This document shows positions 1-14,000 of a stretch of 64,000 bases of DNA, one piece after another. The translations under genes and the position numbers were made by a program. The stretch is from the NCBI GenBank assembly GCA_963971305.1, contig OZ020316.1:14836745-14900744 (forward strand). The letters run 5' to 3'. Within the stretch, counting starts at the first letter, position 1, and every line of letters begins with the position of its first letter. The notes under the pieces are model-generated. The model saw only the letters and a program-made list of their open reading frames with translations, ran no database searches and had not been told where the DNA came from. This DNA comes from Arcuatula senhousia (lineage: Eukaryota; Mollusca; Bivalvia; Mytilida; Mytilidae).

Positions 1-143
1 CTTATACATACAAAGAGGAATTAGGTTTATTGACCTCTAATTAGACACAAGAAAGTGAACATTTGCTACATTGTATTAATTATCAAATCAATGTATTGGA
101 TAACGAGTTGTTGTCCTTAAATAATTTGGTAGAATTCTTACTT

Positions 144-319
144 CAGGAGCGGATCCAGAAATTTTCGAAAGGGGGGGGGGGGGGTTCCACATACTGGGTT
201 CTGTGGACCAAAGGGGGGGTTCCAGACCAATTTTGCTGAAAATCTACACAAAAATTTAAAAAATTTCTAAGGAAAGGGGGGGTTCCGACCCCCGGAACCC
301 CCCTCTGGATCCGCCACTG
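144..319. mobile_element. Non-autonomous CAG...CTG DNA element (hAT-like MITE)
   Basis: Termini CAGGAGCGGATCCAGA and TCTGGATCCGCCACTG are inverted copies with two mismatches. The 5 bases directly outside each end are TACTT on both sides, a target-site duplication. The 176-bp body is rich in G runs facing C runs and has no coding capacity. CAGxGGCG ends suggest a hAT relative, though classic hAT duplications are 8 bp. Degraded relatives sit at 55070-55235 and 60460-60612. Confidence 0.75.
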
Positions 320-2627
320 TACTTTCCCTTGTAAGATATTGATGCTTTTTATTTTCCTTATACATGTACATTTACAACTTATCTAAGATCATATTAGGTA
401 CATGAAAGTCTACATTTGCTTCATTTATTTAGTTATCAAATCAATGTATTTCAATTTTAAAAGCTTTCCTTACTATTGTATAAGTATTTGGTGAAGTTCT
501 TAGTTTCACTGTGCTCCAAGGCCTATACACACAAAAGCTGAAACAGCAAAGACCAAATCAGTAAACATAAAACAAAAAAAACCCACACACAAACATGTAA
601 CAACAAAAGGCAATCAGCAACAATGAGCTGAAGTCGAAAAAAAACAGGTGAAAGATTGGTGCTTCAAAAGGATAAGTGGTTCCTGTTTTTTATAAATTTA
701 TAGTCTAACATTTCGCTAAAAGATTTTAGTCACTTGGAAAACTGTGAAACCAATGAATAAAATATTGATAAAGCCTTGAACATTTTGAATCTCCTTAAGA
801 GCCTTAGTATATCCAGAAGGGTTTTGGGATTTGGAACTCTCTTATATTCCTTGGGAAATTTTTAAAATTTCTGTGAGAATTTTAAACAGTCCTCAGTGGC
901 CTTTATGTGTACTTTCAAATCCTGTCTCTTTAAAAAAAATTCCAGATCTCAGCCCCTGTATATATACATTTGTAAACTGTATGTATGTTTTTCCATACAA
1001 ATTACTTAATTTTTTCACTGTAATTTTTCAGACGAAATTAGTGACAGATGGTACAATAATGAAAATTTGTACTTGGAACACTCTCTGAATAGATGTCACC
1101 CCTGATAAACCTATAAATCGTCCCCTATGATTACCTTGTAACGAGACCTATTAAAATAATTGCTCTATTAACCTGTATTCATTTAACTTTTTCAAATTTC
1201 ACAAACTGGTAAAGTACCCTAATCCATTTAACTTTAACGTAATACTTTCACAAACTGTAAAAATATCATGGCAATCAGTTGAGAATTGAACAGAAGGCCA
1301 TATTGTTGAAATTGTCCCATTTAAATTTGTCAAAAGTGCCTTGTTGATATAACTGGTCCCCTTTCAAGAGCTTGAGTCTACCAGTTGAATGAATTAAAAC
1401 CCCCTCTTGATTTCTGTTTTGATGAGAAAATATTTAGATACTTAATCCTGATGGATGTCTGAGATAACTGTAGACTGTGGTCACAATGTCGCTCTTGTTA
1501 TTGAAAAATTACGATGAAACGGCTTAATTTGTATTTTTACATTTTCTAGATAAAAGGTTCTTTGTATTGGAGATTAGAAAGTTTGATAAATTGTAAAATT
1601 ATTTGTGTTTTGTGTCCTCTGTCTGTTGGTTTTGAAAAGATTTCTAGAAATTGTACATGTAATTGTTTGATCTAACATTCCTATAAGTTATAGGACATTT
1701 GAACACACACACACTCCCAGGGCTGCGAAAATATCCCCTCGCGTAAATTACATTTAGAAGGGCCCAATATCCCGTGATCTCATAAAATGCGAATTAAAAC
1801 CTCACAAATGCATTTTGGTACTGAAAACGCAAAATTTAAACCACTCAAAATTATCCCCTTATACAGTATATTCATTATAAAATAAAGACAAAAATATCTG
1901 CAAAACCCATGAAAGTTGGGAAGGTAGGCAGCCCTGCATACATTGTACATGTATGGTGCATTATGGGTTGGCATACGTGTACAGAGAAATGTCTTTCTTT
2001 CTCAATTAAAAATGGAAGACTCATAACCTTTTTGTCTCACTTGTAAAAGATTATAAAACATCATGAACATTGACATTAGTTTAAGGAGTATTCTTATTAT
2101 TTTCTATGTCAATATTTCTTCATACAATCCATCATAAGAATTAAAACCTTTTTTGTTACAATACAGTGTTCTTCCTATTCAATAGGTTAATCAAACCATT
2201 CAATGTCTCTGACACCTTACACAGACAGTAACATGAAAATGCCATTTGATATCTATTTGTCTGCCTTGTTCTTACTTAGGAACATGAAAGTAACAAAAGG
2301 AACAAGTTATCCGATATGGTTGTGTAGGAATCCATTGCACAAAGGGAAAAATATCTTGCTTGTATTTACATGTACAACATATCTAGTTAAGTTTAAAGTT
2401 ATTTACATGTACCGTACATGAATTCATACTATATATTGAGAAACAAACTGTAAGCTTATATGTTCCCATCTCTAGTGTGCAGTTTGCAAGTGTGGCATTT
2501 GAAGCAGCCTCCATATACATGTAGCTTTCTCTAGAATTGAACTCTACAAAAGGTCAACATGTCTGTAATATTGCTTTTTCCATACACCTGACAACCATTT
2601 CTGTCCCTCCTAAGAAGACTAGCACAC

Positions 2628-2830
2628 TTGGGGGGGGGGGGGGGGAGGAGGGGTCCTGTCCCGAATTCCCGTCAAAATAATTTTATAATCCCATTTTCCC
2701 GGATTTAAAAAACTACCGATCCCGCATCCCGAAAAATAAAATGCAGGTTTCATGTCCCGCTAGTCGCTTTTCCCAAATTCCCGTTAAATAATATGGCCAA
2801 TCCCGGCGTCTCGGAAAAGGTCTTCCCGAC
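2628..2830. repeat. Poly-G tract and CCCG-rich degenerate repeat
   Basis: A run of about 17 G followed by a ~190-bp segment in which words such as CCCGAATTCCCG, TCCCGCATCCCG and TCCCGGCGTC recur irregularly. Non-coding low-complexity or old repeat sequence. Confidence 0.5.
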
Positions 2831-5800
2831 CCTCACACTCCTTGATACCATCCTGGTGCCAAACTCAAAAGAGAGAGTAAGCCTTACCGTGAATTGCTAT
2901 AGATTCATATCTTGTATGTTTTGTGTCATACGTCAGAGTTCAAGGTCAATGCATGGAACCTTTACTATGGTTATTTGAGCTTTAAGTGTCCATACCTTTA
3001 GTAAGAAGGCCATGTTAAAGAGGAGATAACTTTTTTAGGGGAAAAATAAATTTTAGAGGAAAAACAGATTTTAGAGGAAAAATAAAGTTTTTTGCTTCAT
3101 AGTAAACAATATACTTAAAAAGAGAGAAAAACAATATTTTTTTGTTAATAAACACTCCTTATAACTGTTTATTTAAGAAACAACATGATTTTTTTCCTCT
3201 AAATGCACTGAAACATGCGTATAATGATCTCAATTAAGTGAAATTCCACAAATTTAACACGATTTACTGGAAGGAAATACAGGATGTCATTTTTCTGGAA
3301 ACAAATTCCCGTTAGAACGTAAATTATTGCCTTTATAATGTTATATCCAGGGATCACTGGTTAAAAATCACTCTGCATTCCCATTTGTCTTCAGAAAACA
3401 AATTGCAGTTTAGAAAATTTGTCATTTGAAAAGTCAATTTCCAATTAAGATTTAACTTGATATAAGACTTAATATAAAAGATTTCTATTCATTCTCGCTT
3501 GATTTCTTGTTTTATTAATGTAAATTGTTGAAGAGCTTTTCATTTCATCATATTTTAGGTTGCTGTGAAAAATTCCATCTTTAGTGAAAGGTCACCTGAT
3601 CTAATACATGTATACATGTTAGAACCTATAAGTCTTTGATTGAAAATCGTCATTTGATATTCCGGTAAGGATTGTCCTTCCCTCAGTGACTTTCAACCCA
3701 AGGCCAATGCATTATTCTAGTTTTCAAAGAATGTACGTAATAGATTAATTATTGAACAATCCCCATGCTTTTGATTATAGAAATGTGAAGTATTGATCGT
3801 AAATTTCTGTGATTAAACTGTTGCATAGCATGATCTGAAGCCACTTTTTATAAAAGCCCAGAAATTATCGCTGGAACAATTTGCCTCAGGTCTCAAAGCT
3901 CTTGTCAAAGTTGTCAGATTAACAACTTTATTCTCTATTGATTAAACGCTATAGAAGGTTTAAATTGTTTTTTTCAATAATTTCTAGAATTGATTGCAAT
4001 TGTCTCTTCAGAAAAGGAGGGCATTGGTTGAGTTATTATTATGAAACTGTGCCCAGGAGCATCTTAAAATTTATCAACAATTTGTAAAACTTGATTCATG
4101 AATTTTTATATTGCAACAAATTAATGAAATCTTTTCATTGGTTGATGTTTTTTTGAAAATTCCATTTAACAAAAGAAATCAGGAAGAGATCATATTTTAA
4201 AAAATAATAGCCTTCAAATTAATGATTATTAGAACTCCCTTAATGAAGTTTTCTATAGAAATAAATGAAGATTATACCATAATAAAATGATTCTTAGTTT
4301 TTCAACAAGTTTTCTTGAAAATATGGGGCAGATAGGCAAATTTAATTTTTTAAATTTTTTATCCATTTTGATAAAATATTCTGCCATTTTAAAGAAAATA
4401 GACCAAAAATGAAAATAATTTGCCTAAAAATCAAAATAAAATTTTTTGAGGCAGCTGTAAAATTGTGCAGGAGGGGATGAGAATGTACGATATTTTTTAT
4501 TAAAAAGTAAGGATTCATAGGTCATACAAGTATTGGATGTACATATTGGAATTGGTTCAGATTTAAATTTTCAAAGCAAATTAAATACCAGAAACTTTTT
4601 ATTTTCTTATATTCCCAGTACATGTTTTTTCCCAAAGGTGAGCGATAGATTCCAGCTCTAAACCACAGTAGTATGTAAGTTTTTATATGACAACTAGTTT
4701 TATTGAATTACTAAATCCAAAACAATATTTGTCTATAATACTCAAAATCTGTACAAAAGACATGACAAAATTCCAAATTCTCTGCCCTGGTATGTTGGGG
4801 GCTGTAACAGTTAGATATTGTCCCTAGCTTAAAAAGATAGAATTTATAGAAAATAATACATGAAAAACTGCAGAAATAAAGAAATAATCAATAAGAAATT
4901 TATATGCAAAGCTTTAAATATTCTTTTGGGTCTTAGAAGGAGCTGTTTTTAGATTTATCACTTTTTTGTTTAAACTAATATCACCATAGAAATGAAATTG
5001 GAAATTAAGACTGGTCTTTGAGTCGAAATATTGATCGCCTGTAAACTTATTATATCTGCTTCAGAGATAAGCAATTTCTTTAACCAAGCTAAACTGTTTA
5101 AAGACGATAATGGAGAGAATTTTGTTTTTTTCGCTTCTACAAGGCTGACCCCGGGATGTCAATTTCCTACAAGATTAAGTATTTATCTCGTTGCTAGATG
5201 GTGTTTAGGCAAGGGTATTTTTTTCTACCAATGGCTGACTCAACATTCAGGTCGATTTTTAGATGACAAATGATCAAACAATAATTGATCTTTGACTTGA
5301 ACAATAAATCAGAAATATTTATAAAAAGGTTGGGTTTGGTATCCTACAAGCAAAAGTTATTGGAAATAAAAAAAAAGTAAATTGCCTGGTCTGTCTTATT
5401 GCAGGCTTATTTTCAGATTTAAGCTGCATCATTTCTTAAAAACCTTAAGAAGTACACATCCAAAAAAATCACCATGACCAGGGCAATTCATTGCATATTT
5501 TTTTTTTACAGTTTTGACAAGTACATGGGGTTTGCTGCGTATGAGGGAGTCTCATCCTGCACTCCCGTTACAACAAGTATTAAATCGTGCTTTCTGTGTA
5601 AAATAAATAAAATATCAGGCTTCTGGCAAGGGGAAAATCCCTCCCAGTTTGAGATTTTTTTCTAAAATTTGATCCATTTTGGTGGGGATGTCAAGTTTTT
5701 ATGAGCTGCATGCGGTAGATTTGACAAAAATTGAAAGATCAAAGGAAAAAATCAAAAGATCAAAGAAATTTGCTGCCACATTGGCGACTACATGCATGAG

Positions 5801-6284
5801 TTTCATACAGGTTATGTGACACTTGACAGGTCTGGAATCTTTTGTAACATTTAAAAAATTGAAAACCTTACTCCTTATTTTGCCTCATTACTAATCCCTT
5901 GTTTTCTTTCAATTAGATTATTCCTTAAGAAAATTTATTGAAAGGCAAAAACTAATCTTAGACTCAAACAATTAATTAGAAATTTGTGCTTAAAGGTATA
6001 GACAGGATTATTATTTATTTATTGTATGCATATACAGAGAATATAAGATATTTAAAATTATGTAACTTTTTTAACATAACACAAATTGTCTTTTTCTATA
6101 TTTACATTCATTTATCCTATGCGATATTTCATAAGTTGTCTCTAGCCACACGTGTGTATGATGTAATTTTAAAATGTCTTGTTATGTTTTCCTTTGGAGG
6201 AATATCAATTTGTCAGAGCACAGAACATTTCTCTTAAAACATGCTAAAGGTTACTCTATTATGATGTAACATATTTGGAATCTA

Positions 6285-6430
6285 TTATACAAATATAGCC
6301 TTTTAGTAGGTCGATACGAGAAAATATCGACCTGAGGCATATCGACCCGACAACGCAGTTGGAGGTCGATATGCATATCTCAGGTCGATATTTTTCGTAT
6401 CGACCGTGGTTGAAGGCTATATTTGTTATA
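6285..6430. repeat. Palindromic foldback MITE
   Basis: The left arm (caaatatagcc, then aggtcgatacgagaaaatat) and the right arm (its inverted copy, ending ggctatatttg) pair over about 55 bases with few mismatches around a ~30-base centre. Each arm also contains smaller TCGA-centred inverted words. Non-coding; superfamily not assignable. Confidence 0.7.
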
Positions 6431-7203
6431 TTATTAATTCATCATTCTTGGTAATTAAATGTTGTGCTTACATGTAACTGTGATCTGTAAACTGTAGTGA
6501 TTTCAATCAATTTGTATATTGTTAAGATTTCTCATACTGAAAACCTAGCATTTCAAAAAAATTAATAGTTTTGTGTGGGTAGTAAGATGGAAGAACTAAC
6601 CTTTAAATTTCTATTCCATCCACTAGTGAAATTTCAATTACTTTGGTAGCTTTTTCGGGAAAGACAGCTGACATATTCTTTATTTTGTTGATGAGACTGA
6701 ATTCCCATTCCAAGAGTTGTTCAATTTCAATCTACAATTGCCAAATCAACAAATGAACAAATCGTTGCTTGGGAATTCAGTCGTCTCTGCTGAAATTCTC
6801 ATTTGAGAGTCGTTATTTGCATATGTTTACTTAAAATTTCTGCTTTGCCTTTGGGGTGTCTTCTCCGCCGGGGAATGAAACAATCCCAGATTCAAATGAA
6901 ACACGTGACCGTGCAATATCAATTTTTTGCACGTGCCAAGTCAATATAAAAAAATATCACCAGGTCACCTGGTATGATTCAACTAATCAAATCAAGTAAA
7001 AAATATAAATTAATAATATTATCATATTTAACATGCTCCAAAGTTCACATTTTTTCATTATACAGGAATCTTATCATTGTGTGTTGTTTTAGTTCATAAT
7101 CATGTTGATCTACACTTTGCAAAAGTTATAGTGATACAGGATTTTCCACTTTCTAACACCCTATTATCGACTGATTTAACTATTTTTGTTCTCAATGGGC
7201 AGA

Positions 7204-7440
7204 TCCAGAATTTTTGGCTGGATTTCAAGGAATGAAAAATCCGAGTTATAAAATGGTGTATGTGGAGCGGCCTTGGCGGCAGGCAGGGAAGAAATTTTCT
7301 TAACAGTTTTCTCAGCAACTACTTATAGCTACTTGATATTTGGTATACAGCATCACAGTGGGGTCCCATATTCAGGTCTGGTGCTCATCACTTCCTGTAA
7401 AACAAAATCCAGTCATTTTTGACTGACAGTTTTTTTTTAA
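7204..7440 (+). repeat. Dispersed repeat family, copy A
   Basis: Carries the family signature ttttctcagcaactac, agctacttgatattt, then gtcccat and cttcctgt. Four further diverged copies lie in calsyntenin introns (9896-10060, 17337-17480, 17905-18060, 18945-19185), all in the same orientation. No terminal structure or coding frame seen. Confidence 0.55.
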
Positions 7441-7843
7441 GGAGTTTGACTCTGAGTTCTTTACCATAAAAGGTTGGTGTTTCAGTTCTATTTTTGCTGA
7501 AAATTGGCATTAAAATTAAGGAACCTGTATTGGTACCTATGAAATAGTATTAGTACAATTTTCATTTGTCCATAGAATTCATCCTTATGAGGTTGGAGCT
7601 TGACTGTACTTGACTTAACATGAGTTTTTGTCTGCGGCAGGACATAGACCATTGAGGAGGAATTTCATTTTTCTTCACTCCATAGCATGCCTTAAATTTG
7701 GCAATTCGTCTTGCATAGCTGCTGTCCCTCCTGATCTGTAAATCTGTTCAGGTTCTTTTTTTTTATGGCCATTACCTCTTTACCTCTGTCAATTGGTAGA
7801 CGATCTTTTATATTACTAAAATCATTTTATGAATCTTTTACAG

Positions 7844-8036
7844 GAATAATATGTGGGTACAGAGTTTTATCAGCCAAGCACAACTGTCCCTTTACAGTAC
7901 ATATGGTGGATAGAAAGAAAGGCTTGGCAGAAATCAGGCTGAAGGAGGGACAAAAACTCAATTTTGAAAAGAGGGTCCGCTACAAGTTTTCTGTGGTAGC
8001 TTATGACTGTGGAGAGATTGCCAGAGAGTCAGACAA
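7844..8036 (+). CDS. CLSTN: Calsyntenin exon 1 in window: end of cadherin repeat 1
   Basis: Acceptor tttacag precedes and donor gtatgt follows. The exon begins with the last two bases of a glycine codon and ends two bases into a lysine codon. It encodes about 64 residues beginning (G)IICGYRVLSAKHNCPFTV and containing YKFSVVAYDCGEIA. These align to the vertebrate cadherin-1 stretch around GEICGFKI and YSFTIQAYDCGK. The upstream partner exon is outside the window. Confidence 0.9.
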
Positions 8037-11000
8037 GTATGTTAACTACAGGAGTATTTATATATTCATTGAGATAAGGAATGAATGTTCATGAGACAAA
8101 AATCCAGTGAAATATTTTTTTCCATGAAATATAACAACATGAATAAAAGGAAGGGAAGATTTAAGTAGATGGACGTAATCAAAGCTTGATTGTTAGAAAG
8201 ACATCTGAACATGCATAAAAATAACCAAACTAATGACTTTGTTTTTGTACACAATAAAAACCTTTAGAAAAATATAAAACAATTAGAAAAAATAAGTGCT
8301 TGACACACACTGCAATTAAGTGCTTTAAAATTCAGGGACAGCACAGTTAAGGCCGGTACACACGATGAAATAAATTTCATGCAATTTTTGTTGCATGAAA
8401 CTTTTTGTTCACATTTCATGATATTTTCTTGTCACTCTATAGTAATGTGCTTTTTGACCTAATCAATTAACATATGACCTCTAAGCACATCATTTGATTG
8501 GCTATCACTAGAAAAGTTGCATGCAACTTTTTCTGGAATTATTAGAGCAATGTTCTATTCAGAAAAAGTTTCATAAAACTTTTAAAAAGTTGCATACAAC
8601 TCAAAATTTCCTTGTTTACAGGATGAAATTAGTTGAATGAAATTAATTTCATCCTGTGTACTGGGCTTTATAATGCTAAAAATCCTTTATTGCATTCTTA
8701 TTTTAGAGCCATAATCTATGTCAAAGTCTTAGATGTAGATGAATTTTCACCCAAATTTGAAAAGACCAACTTGTTCGCTGACTTACGGGAAGGGAAGCTG
8801 TACGACTCCTTGGTGAAAGTCCAAGCTCTCGACCAAGATGAATCTCAGAAGTATGGAAAGATCTGTGGCTATGAAATTATCACCCCTGGGGTACCCTTCA
8901 GTGTGGATAGTCAAGGTAGGTTTTGTGATTAAGTAAACTTATTCAGTGATTAGGATTAAAATTCTGAGATTGGGCCTTTTTACCATTTCTTTCAAAATCT
9001 AATGGGAAATTCTTTAACATTCTTTGTAAATTTTCCAGATTTCTATGGAACATTTCAAATTTGAATAAGTAAAATGGCCCCACCTAATCCCGATCCCTGC
9101 TTATCTGTCATTGTGGTATCACACATGCAAGACTCTGTACCTATCCTCTTCGCTCCGATCCGAGCATAAGGTCAACCACAAGACTCTGTATTGTAACAAT
9201 AATATATGTGTCAAAGTGAACATATCTTACATTGCTTTCCACAGTGCCATCATCTGCTATTGTCGTCCAAAATACATTCTCAGTCTAGTGACAAATAAAA
9301 TAGGCTCTCCGAAGGCAATCAGAACAAAAATGAAGTGTTTACATGTAAGAACATATATTACTTGATCTGGCCTATTTCTTGTAATGTACTTTTCTGTAGA
9401 GGTAAAAAAACAACAATGTACGTGGTTAATTGTAAAATAGTTTTCTTTGAAGGCAAAAATAAAACCCAATCAATATGTTCAACATACATGTGTAATTCAA
9501 AATTTAACACATGTATCAGCTTATGTAATAAATTTGATTATTCTACATTTTAACACCATTACAATTTATCTTCTACAATCTTACAGGATAACAATTTATT
9601 TTATCTTCAATTTAGTCACGTTCTTAAGTTTCTCCATGTAAAGGTTGCTTGACTTTAACCAGAACCTATCATCTAGAGACCTTACAGATCCCACAATGGA
9701 TTCTATCCCCCTGTCACTTAACTGTCGTTATATCAACAGTTCCATTTCCTGGTAGTTAATACCTTTCTGGTCTTTGAGTGACAATTTGTCAATGGTTTCC
9801 TTCTCTTTGCTTAATCCACTCAATTCATATGATCCTGCTTTAAACAAAGTCTTTCTTCCCAAGACGGTTAAAATCATTTGGAAGTATTTCATGCTGTGAA
9901 AATTCAGGTTATATAATGGTAACTGTTTGGTGATGATGGGAGGCCAGAGAAATTTTTTGTAACAGTTTTCTCAGCAAGAAATAATCAAGCCAGTTGATAT
10001 TTGATTTGCAGTATCGAAGTTCCCTACTATCTGGCCATTTTTAAACTTTCACAAATTTTTTTTTTTTTTCAGGATAAAAAATTATTTAGATAACAATAAA
10101 GCAAATCATCAACAAGTGATTCATATATTTTTAAAATAGTATAAGGAGATGTGGAATTAGTGTACCTGGCACTGCAGCCATAAACCATTCCAATGTAAAT
10201 GATTCAATGCCCATCTTTTAAAACGCTACATGTATAAGAAAAAGCATTAAAATATTTATTTTCAGTAAATTTAATTAAAATGAGTATTTTGGTGTTCATC
10301 ATTGAAACGTGCCAAGGAAAAGAACAAATCTATTCTTAGCTTTTCTGCTGTATTAGAACTTCCTGGCAGAGTCGCCTGATCAAATATCATTATCTAAAAG
10401 AGCCCTGAATCTTTAATTATTTTGTTATAAATATAGAATGGTTCAAACAGATAAATTGTATGATAGATTAGCATTTGATTTGAATTGGCCATTAGAAACA
10501 ACCAGCATCTTGTAAAAGCTCAATAGTCTCAATTTTTTTTTTTCATTTAAAATTTTTTATCATGATTTCGTGACTGGTCTCCTGTGTTTAGCTTCTCATT
10601 ATAATTTTTCTTGGTGAAATTATAATGTCGAAAAGAGTGGTCTTGAAATGTTCTTGATAAGATTGCTGATTAGGCATTATTGCTGTTTCTGGATTTCCTC
10701 CTTTTGAAACATTGTGACTGAAAGACCAGCGCAATTTCTCATGATACTATTTCAAAAACGATGTAAATAACTGGAACCAAGTCAATTGTCAGAGACATCA
10801 GATAGCAACACTGGTTTGTGAGGAAGGATGTTGGCTTATTTCTGTTCCAGTTTTTAATCCCTGTTGATGCTGCTTTATGTGACGCCTTGAACATCTTTAT
10901 ACCACATTTATATTTAACATTTATTTCAAGGAGTGTTTTTGCAATTTGTTGTACCTTCTGAACTGTATGACAAAAAATCATGAGGTCTGTCCTTTTAATA

Positions 11001-14000
11001 ATAAGAGAACGTTATCGCTGACAGGACAAATACCAATTAACAATCAATCAATCAATACTCTGAACAGAATGAGGTTCTGCAAAAGCAAAATAAATATCTT
11101 TATTTTTTTACTCTGTTTTTCGTGTAAGTTTTGGCTGATTTGGTCCTCTCTGATGTCCAGTATAATCATTGTTGACAATTAGGTGTAAGAGGATTTTCTG
11201 ATTGCTTTCACATATAGTCATATCTATTGGTCCATTGGTAGTCTACCTAATACATAGTGTAAATTTGATTATCTTATTGTCTGTTGCAATAGAATTAAAG
11301 ATTGTGGTATATGGTCAGTGAAATTGGAGGGGGACATCTCAGAAGATGTAATAGTTTAGGGAGGAAAGAATCAATGACTGGTTTTGGTGAATGTGGAAGG
11401 TCGTCAGGGAGGAAAGGTTTGGTGAATGTAGAAGGTCGTTTGTTCTGGAATGAAATGTGGCCTGTTCACATAGTTGGAGCATAAAGTTTTTCTCTTGTTT
11501 GTCTGTTCATTCAGTTCTGTTATAGCCCATCACTCTCAAGTTCTTGGTTAGGGTTTCTCAATTTTACCGTAGCATATTGCAATATTGGATGGGCCATCCT
11601 TGTTTCAGAATCAAAATTCTTAGTAAACATGTGTGATATGTAAATTAGTATGGGATGAGAACTTATGCACTTCTAATGGAGACATATGTTTTATGTTCAA
11701 ATAAGAAAGGATAAACAGTATTTTTCTAATAAGGGTTAAACTTAATTGTAAAACTGGATACATGCCCAAACCAAGTTCAGTTTTATATCATTGCCAAAAA
11801 AACAAATGTCTGATTAGTACATTTTGTGTCTGCCATAAGTAAAATGGTTACTTAGTACACTCGTAATATAAATACAATGTGCTCAGATGCTGACAACCAA
11901 TCGATGCAATAAAATACAAATTAGATAGATAATAAGTTTTAAGGAACAATCCAGATTCTAAAGCATTTAATTCAGTCAATTTCTCTCTTTCAATTTTCTG
12001 GCGTTCAGAATCGTAAATTCTTTATTGAAATGTAGCAAAAAGTAAAATGAGCTCAATTAACCTTATGTAAAGCTATTCTTCTCTTAATCTATTCTTAACA
12101 TTGGAGAATTTTCTAAAGAATTTCTCTTCTTTCAGATAAAACCTTTGAAAGTGATGAAATTGACAATTATTCCTTTTAAGTAGTCAACAAGAATTTTTCT
12201 CAGCATTCTGTAAGAAATACTTCACAATTTTATTGATTCTGTTATAAAATACGACATACATACATAGACTTTGGGTAAACTAATTGAATGTGAATCTCCT
12301 GTTATTATCTGTGGAGATGGGGAATCGATGGAAGACTTGACCGTTGAGCTTAGTATCATGAGTCACCGTCTCCTCCATCGGAAAAATTATATCTATTTAT
12401 ATTCATTGAATTTGATGAAATGTGATACACCAAGGGAAGGCTTTTTCTTGCTGTTCTATCCCTTATTTAAATGTGTTGAGGTATAAATTGTGATTCCTGT
12501 CAGCCTGACTGGTTTTAATTTGACTCCATGTTTTAATTTCAAGACATTCAAATCATCATGTATTTTGTCCGTTAAAGGTTGTCTACTATAACATCTGTAC
12601 TTTATAAATATGTATTCTGAACATAGTACTAGTGTACTTTTAATGTCTAGTGGGTATCATTAATTAATATGAACACTAGGGTACATCTTGTGTAAAGTCT
12701 TTTCTTGCCTTCAATATTCAAGAATAACTTTTAAAGCAAAAGTCTGAAATCATTATTTTGCACAAAATTTCTTAACATATAAATAATATTTTGTTCGTAG
12801 GTCAAGATGTTGAGACTTATCACATTTTTACTAATTTATTTTATATTTTTTTAGAAAGTGTCTTACTTCAGGTCCTACTGGTCAATCAAGGAAAATGTAT
12901 CATACATGTATTAAGAAAATGAATTTTCTTTTTTCTGTATTATCTCACGTGTTTATGCCTAGTATATATCAATAGTACACTTACTTTTGTATATCAATAC
13001 ATAAAGCCTTTTATTGCTTTTGACTGTTTTCTACTTCATGTAAACATTTTCTAAAATTAGAAAGAAAGGAGCATCTCCAGTCATGAAAGGAAAAAATGTT
13101 ATGTTTTTATCCTGCTTATGAAAAAATTATATACTTTATTGGATCATCTTTCTTGCCTAGTTCGTAAACCAGTTGGCGTGGGAAGTGCTGATTATAGCGT
13201 ACTTTTCCGTTTACCGTTACTTCCTGACGGACCGTAGGTGGCGTTTATACGTCTGTTTATGGATTTGTTTCCATCAAAATGTTAGAAATGTAGTTTTTAT
13301 TGTTAGATGTCTCACGTACTTTCACAACTTTATCAGTTTTTGCATTGAACAGTATCAGGTTTCATTAGACATATTTAGTAGAATATTTTTTTTTCTCACT
13401 AAACAAACCAAAGAAAAATTAAAAAAGACTGGGCTATTGAGTAAATACCAAGAAATGAATCAAGATATCAATCAGTTGATTAGATTTTCAAGGAGTTATG
13501 AAGGAATAGAATTTTAACTATTAAGACCTCATATTTTCATTAATAAAAAAAAAATCATTTTACACATTCAGAGCATTGGCACAGCCACTATGTAAATTCT
13601 TTCCTTATAGGTCTCAAGATACTGCTGAATTGTAATATCAAACCATATTTATCAAGATTTTATTTCAGACAGTAACTTCAAAATCAGAATTAAAAATCTT
13701 TGAAACGTGTGTCGCTTGGGAACAGTATTATCATAGAATAAATCAATTGCAGTATACATTTTGTTAGTTTGATGCTATGAGAGGAGATTTTTCTTGAGTT
13801 CTTAGTTTATATTTTGTACTTGTACAATCTTTATATTTTGTACTTGTACAATCTTTATATTTTGTACTTGTACAATCTTTTTATGACCTATCTAAAAGTA
13901 AACGGAGGAGCATAAAGTGATTAGTGTTTCAAGTCCATTCCTCCATTTGACTGTCTGTTTCAGTGTTTGTTCATTCCAAATGTTGAGAGATGGGGTATTA

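Larger units (their letters stand above)
1..7843. other. Upstream calsyntenin intron or flank, no exon found
   Basis: No segment matching the missing N-terminus of calsyntenin was found, so this is probably the large first intron. Contents seen: a CAG...CTG MITE (144-319), a poly-G tract with a CCCGAATTCCCG-type degenerate repeat (2630-2830), a perfect-arm foldback (6285-6430) and a dispersed repeat copy (7204-7440). Everything else is AT-rich and unremarkable; short open frames there look like chance. Confidence 0.55.

Noticed and set aside
1..7843. Search for the missing calsyntenin N-terminal exon
   Set aside because: No segment resembling the KPW...PPL.A.DKD family N-terminus with fitting phase (ending one base into a codon) was found.
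13173..13517. 114-codon plus-strand frame in calsyntenin intron 2
   Set aside because: No splice context, no homology recognised, composition typical of AT-rich intron.
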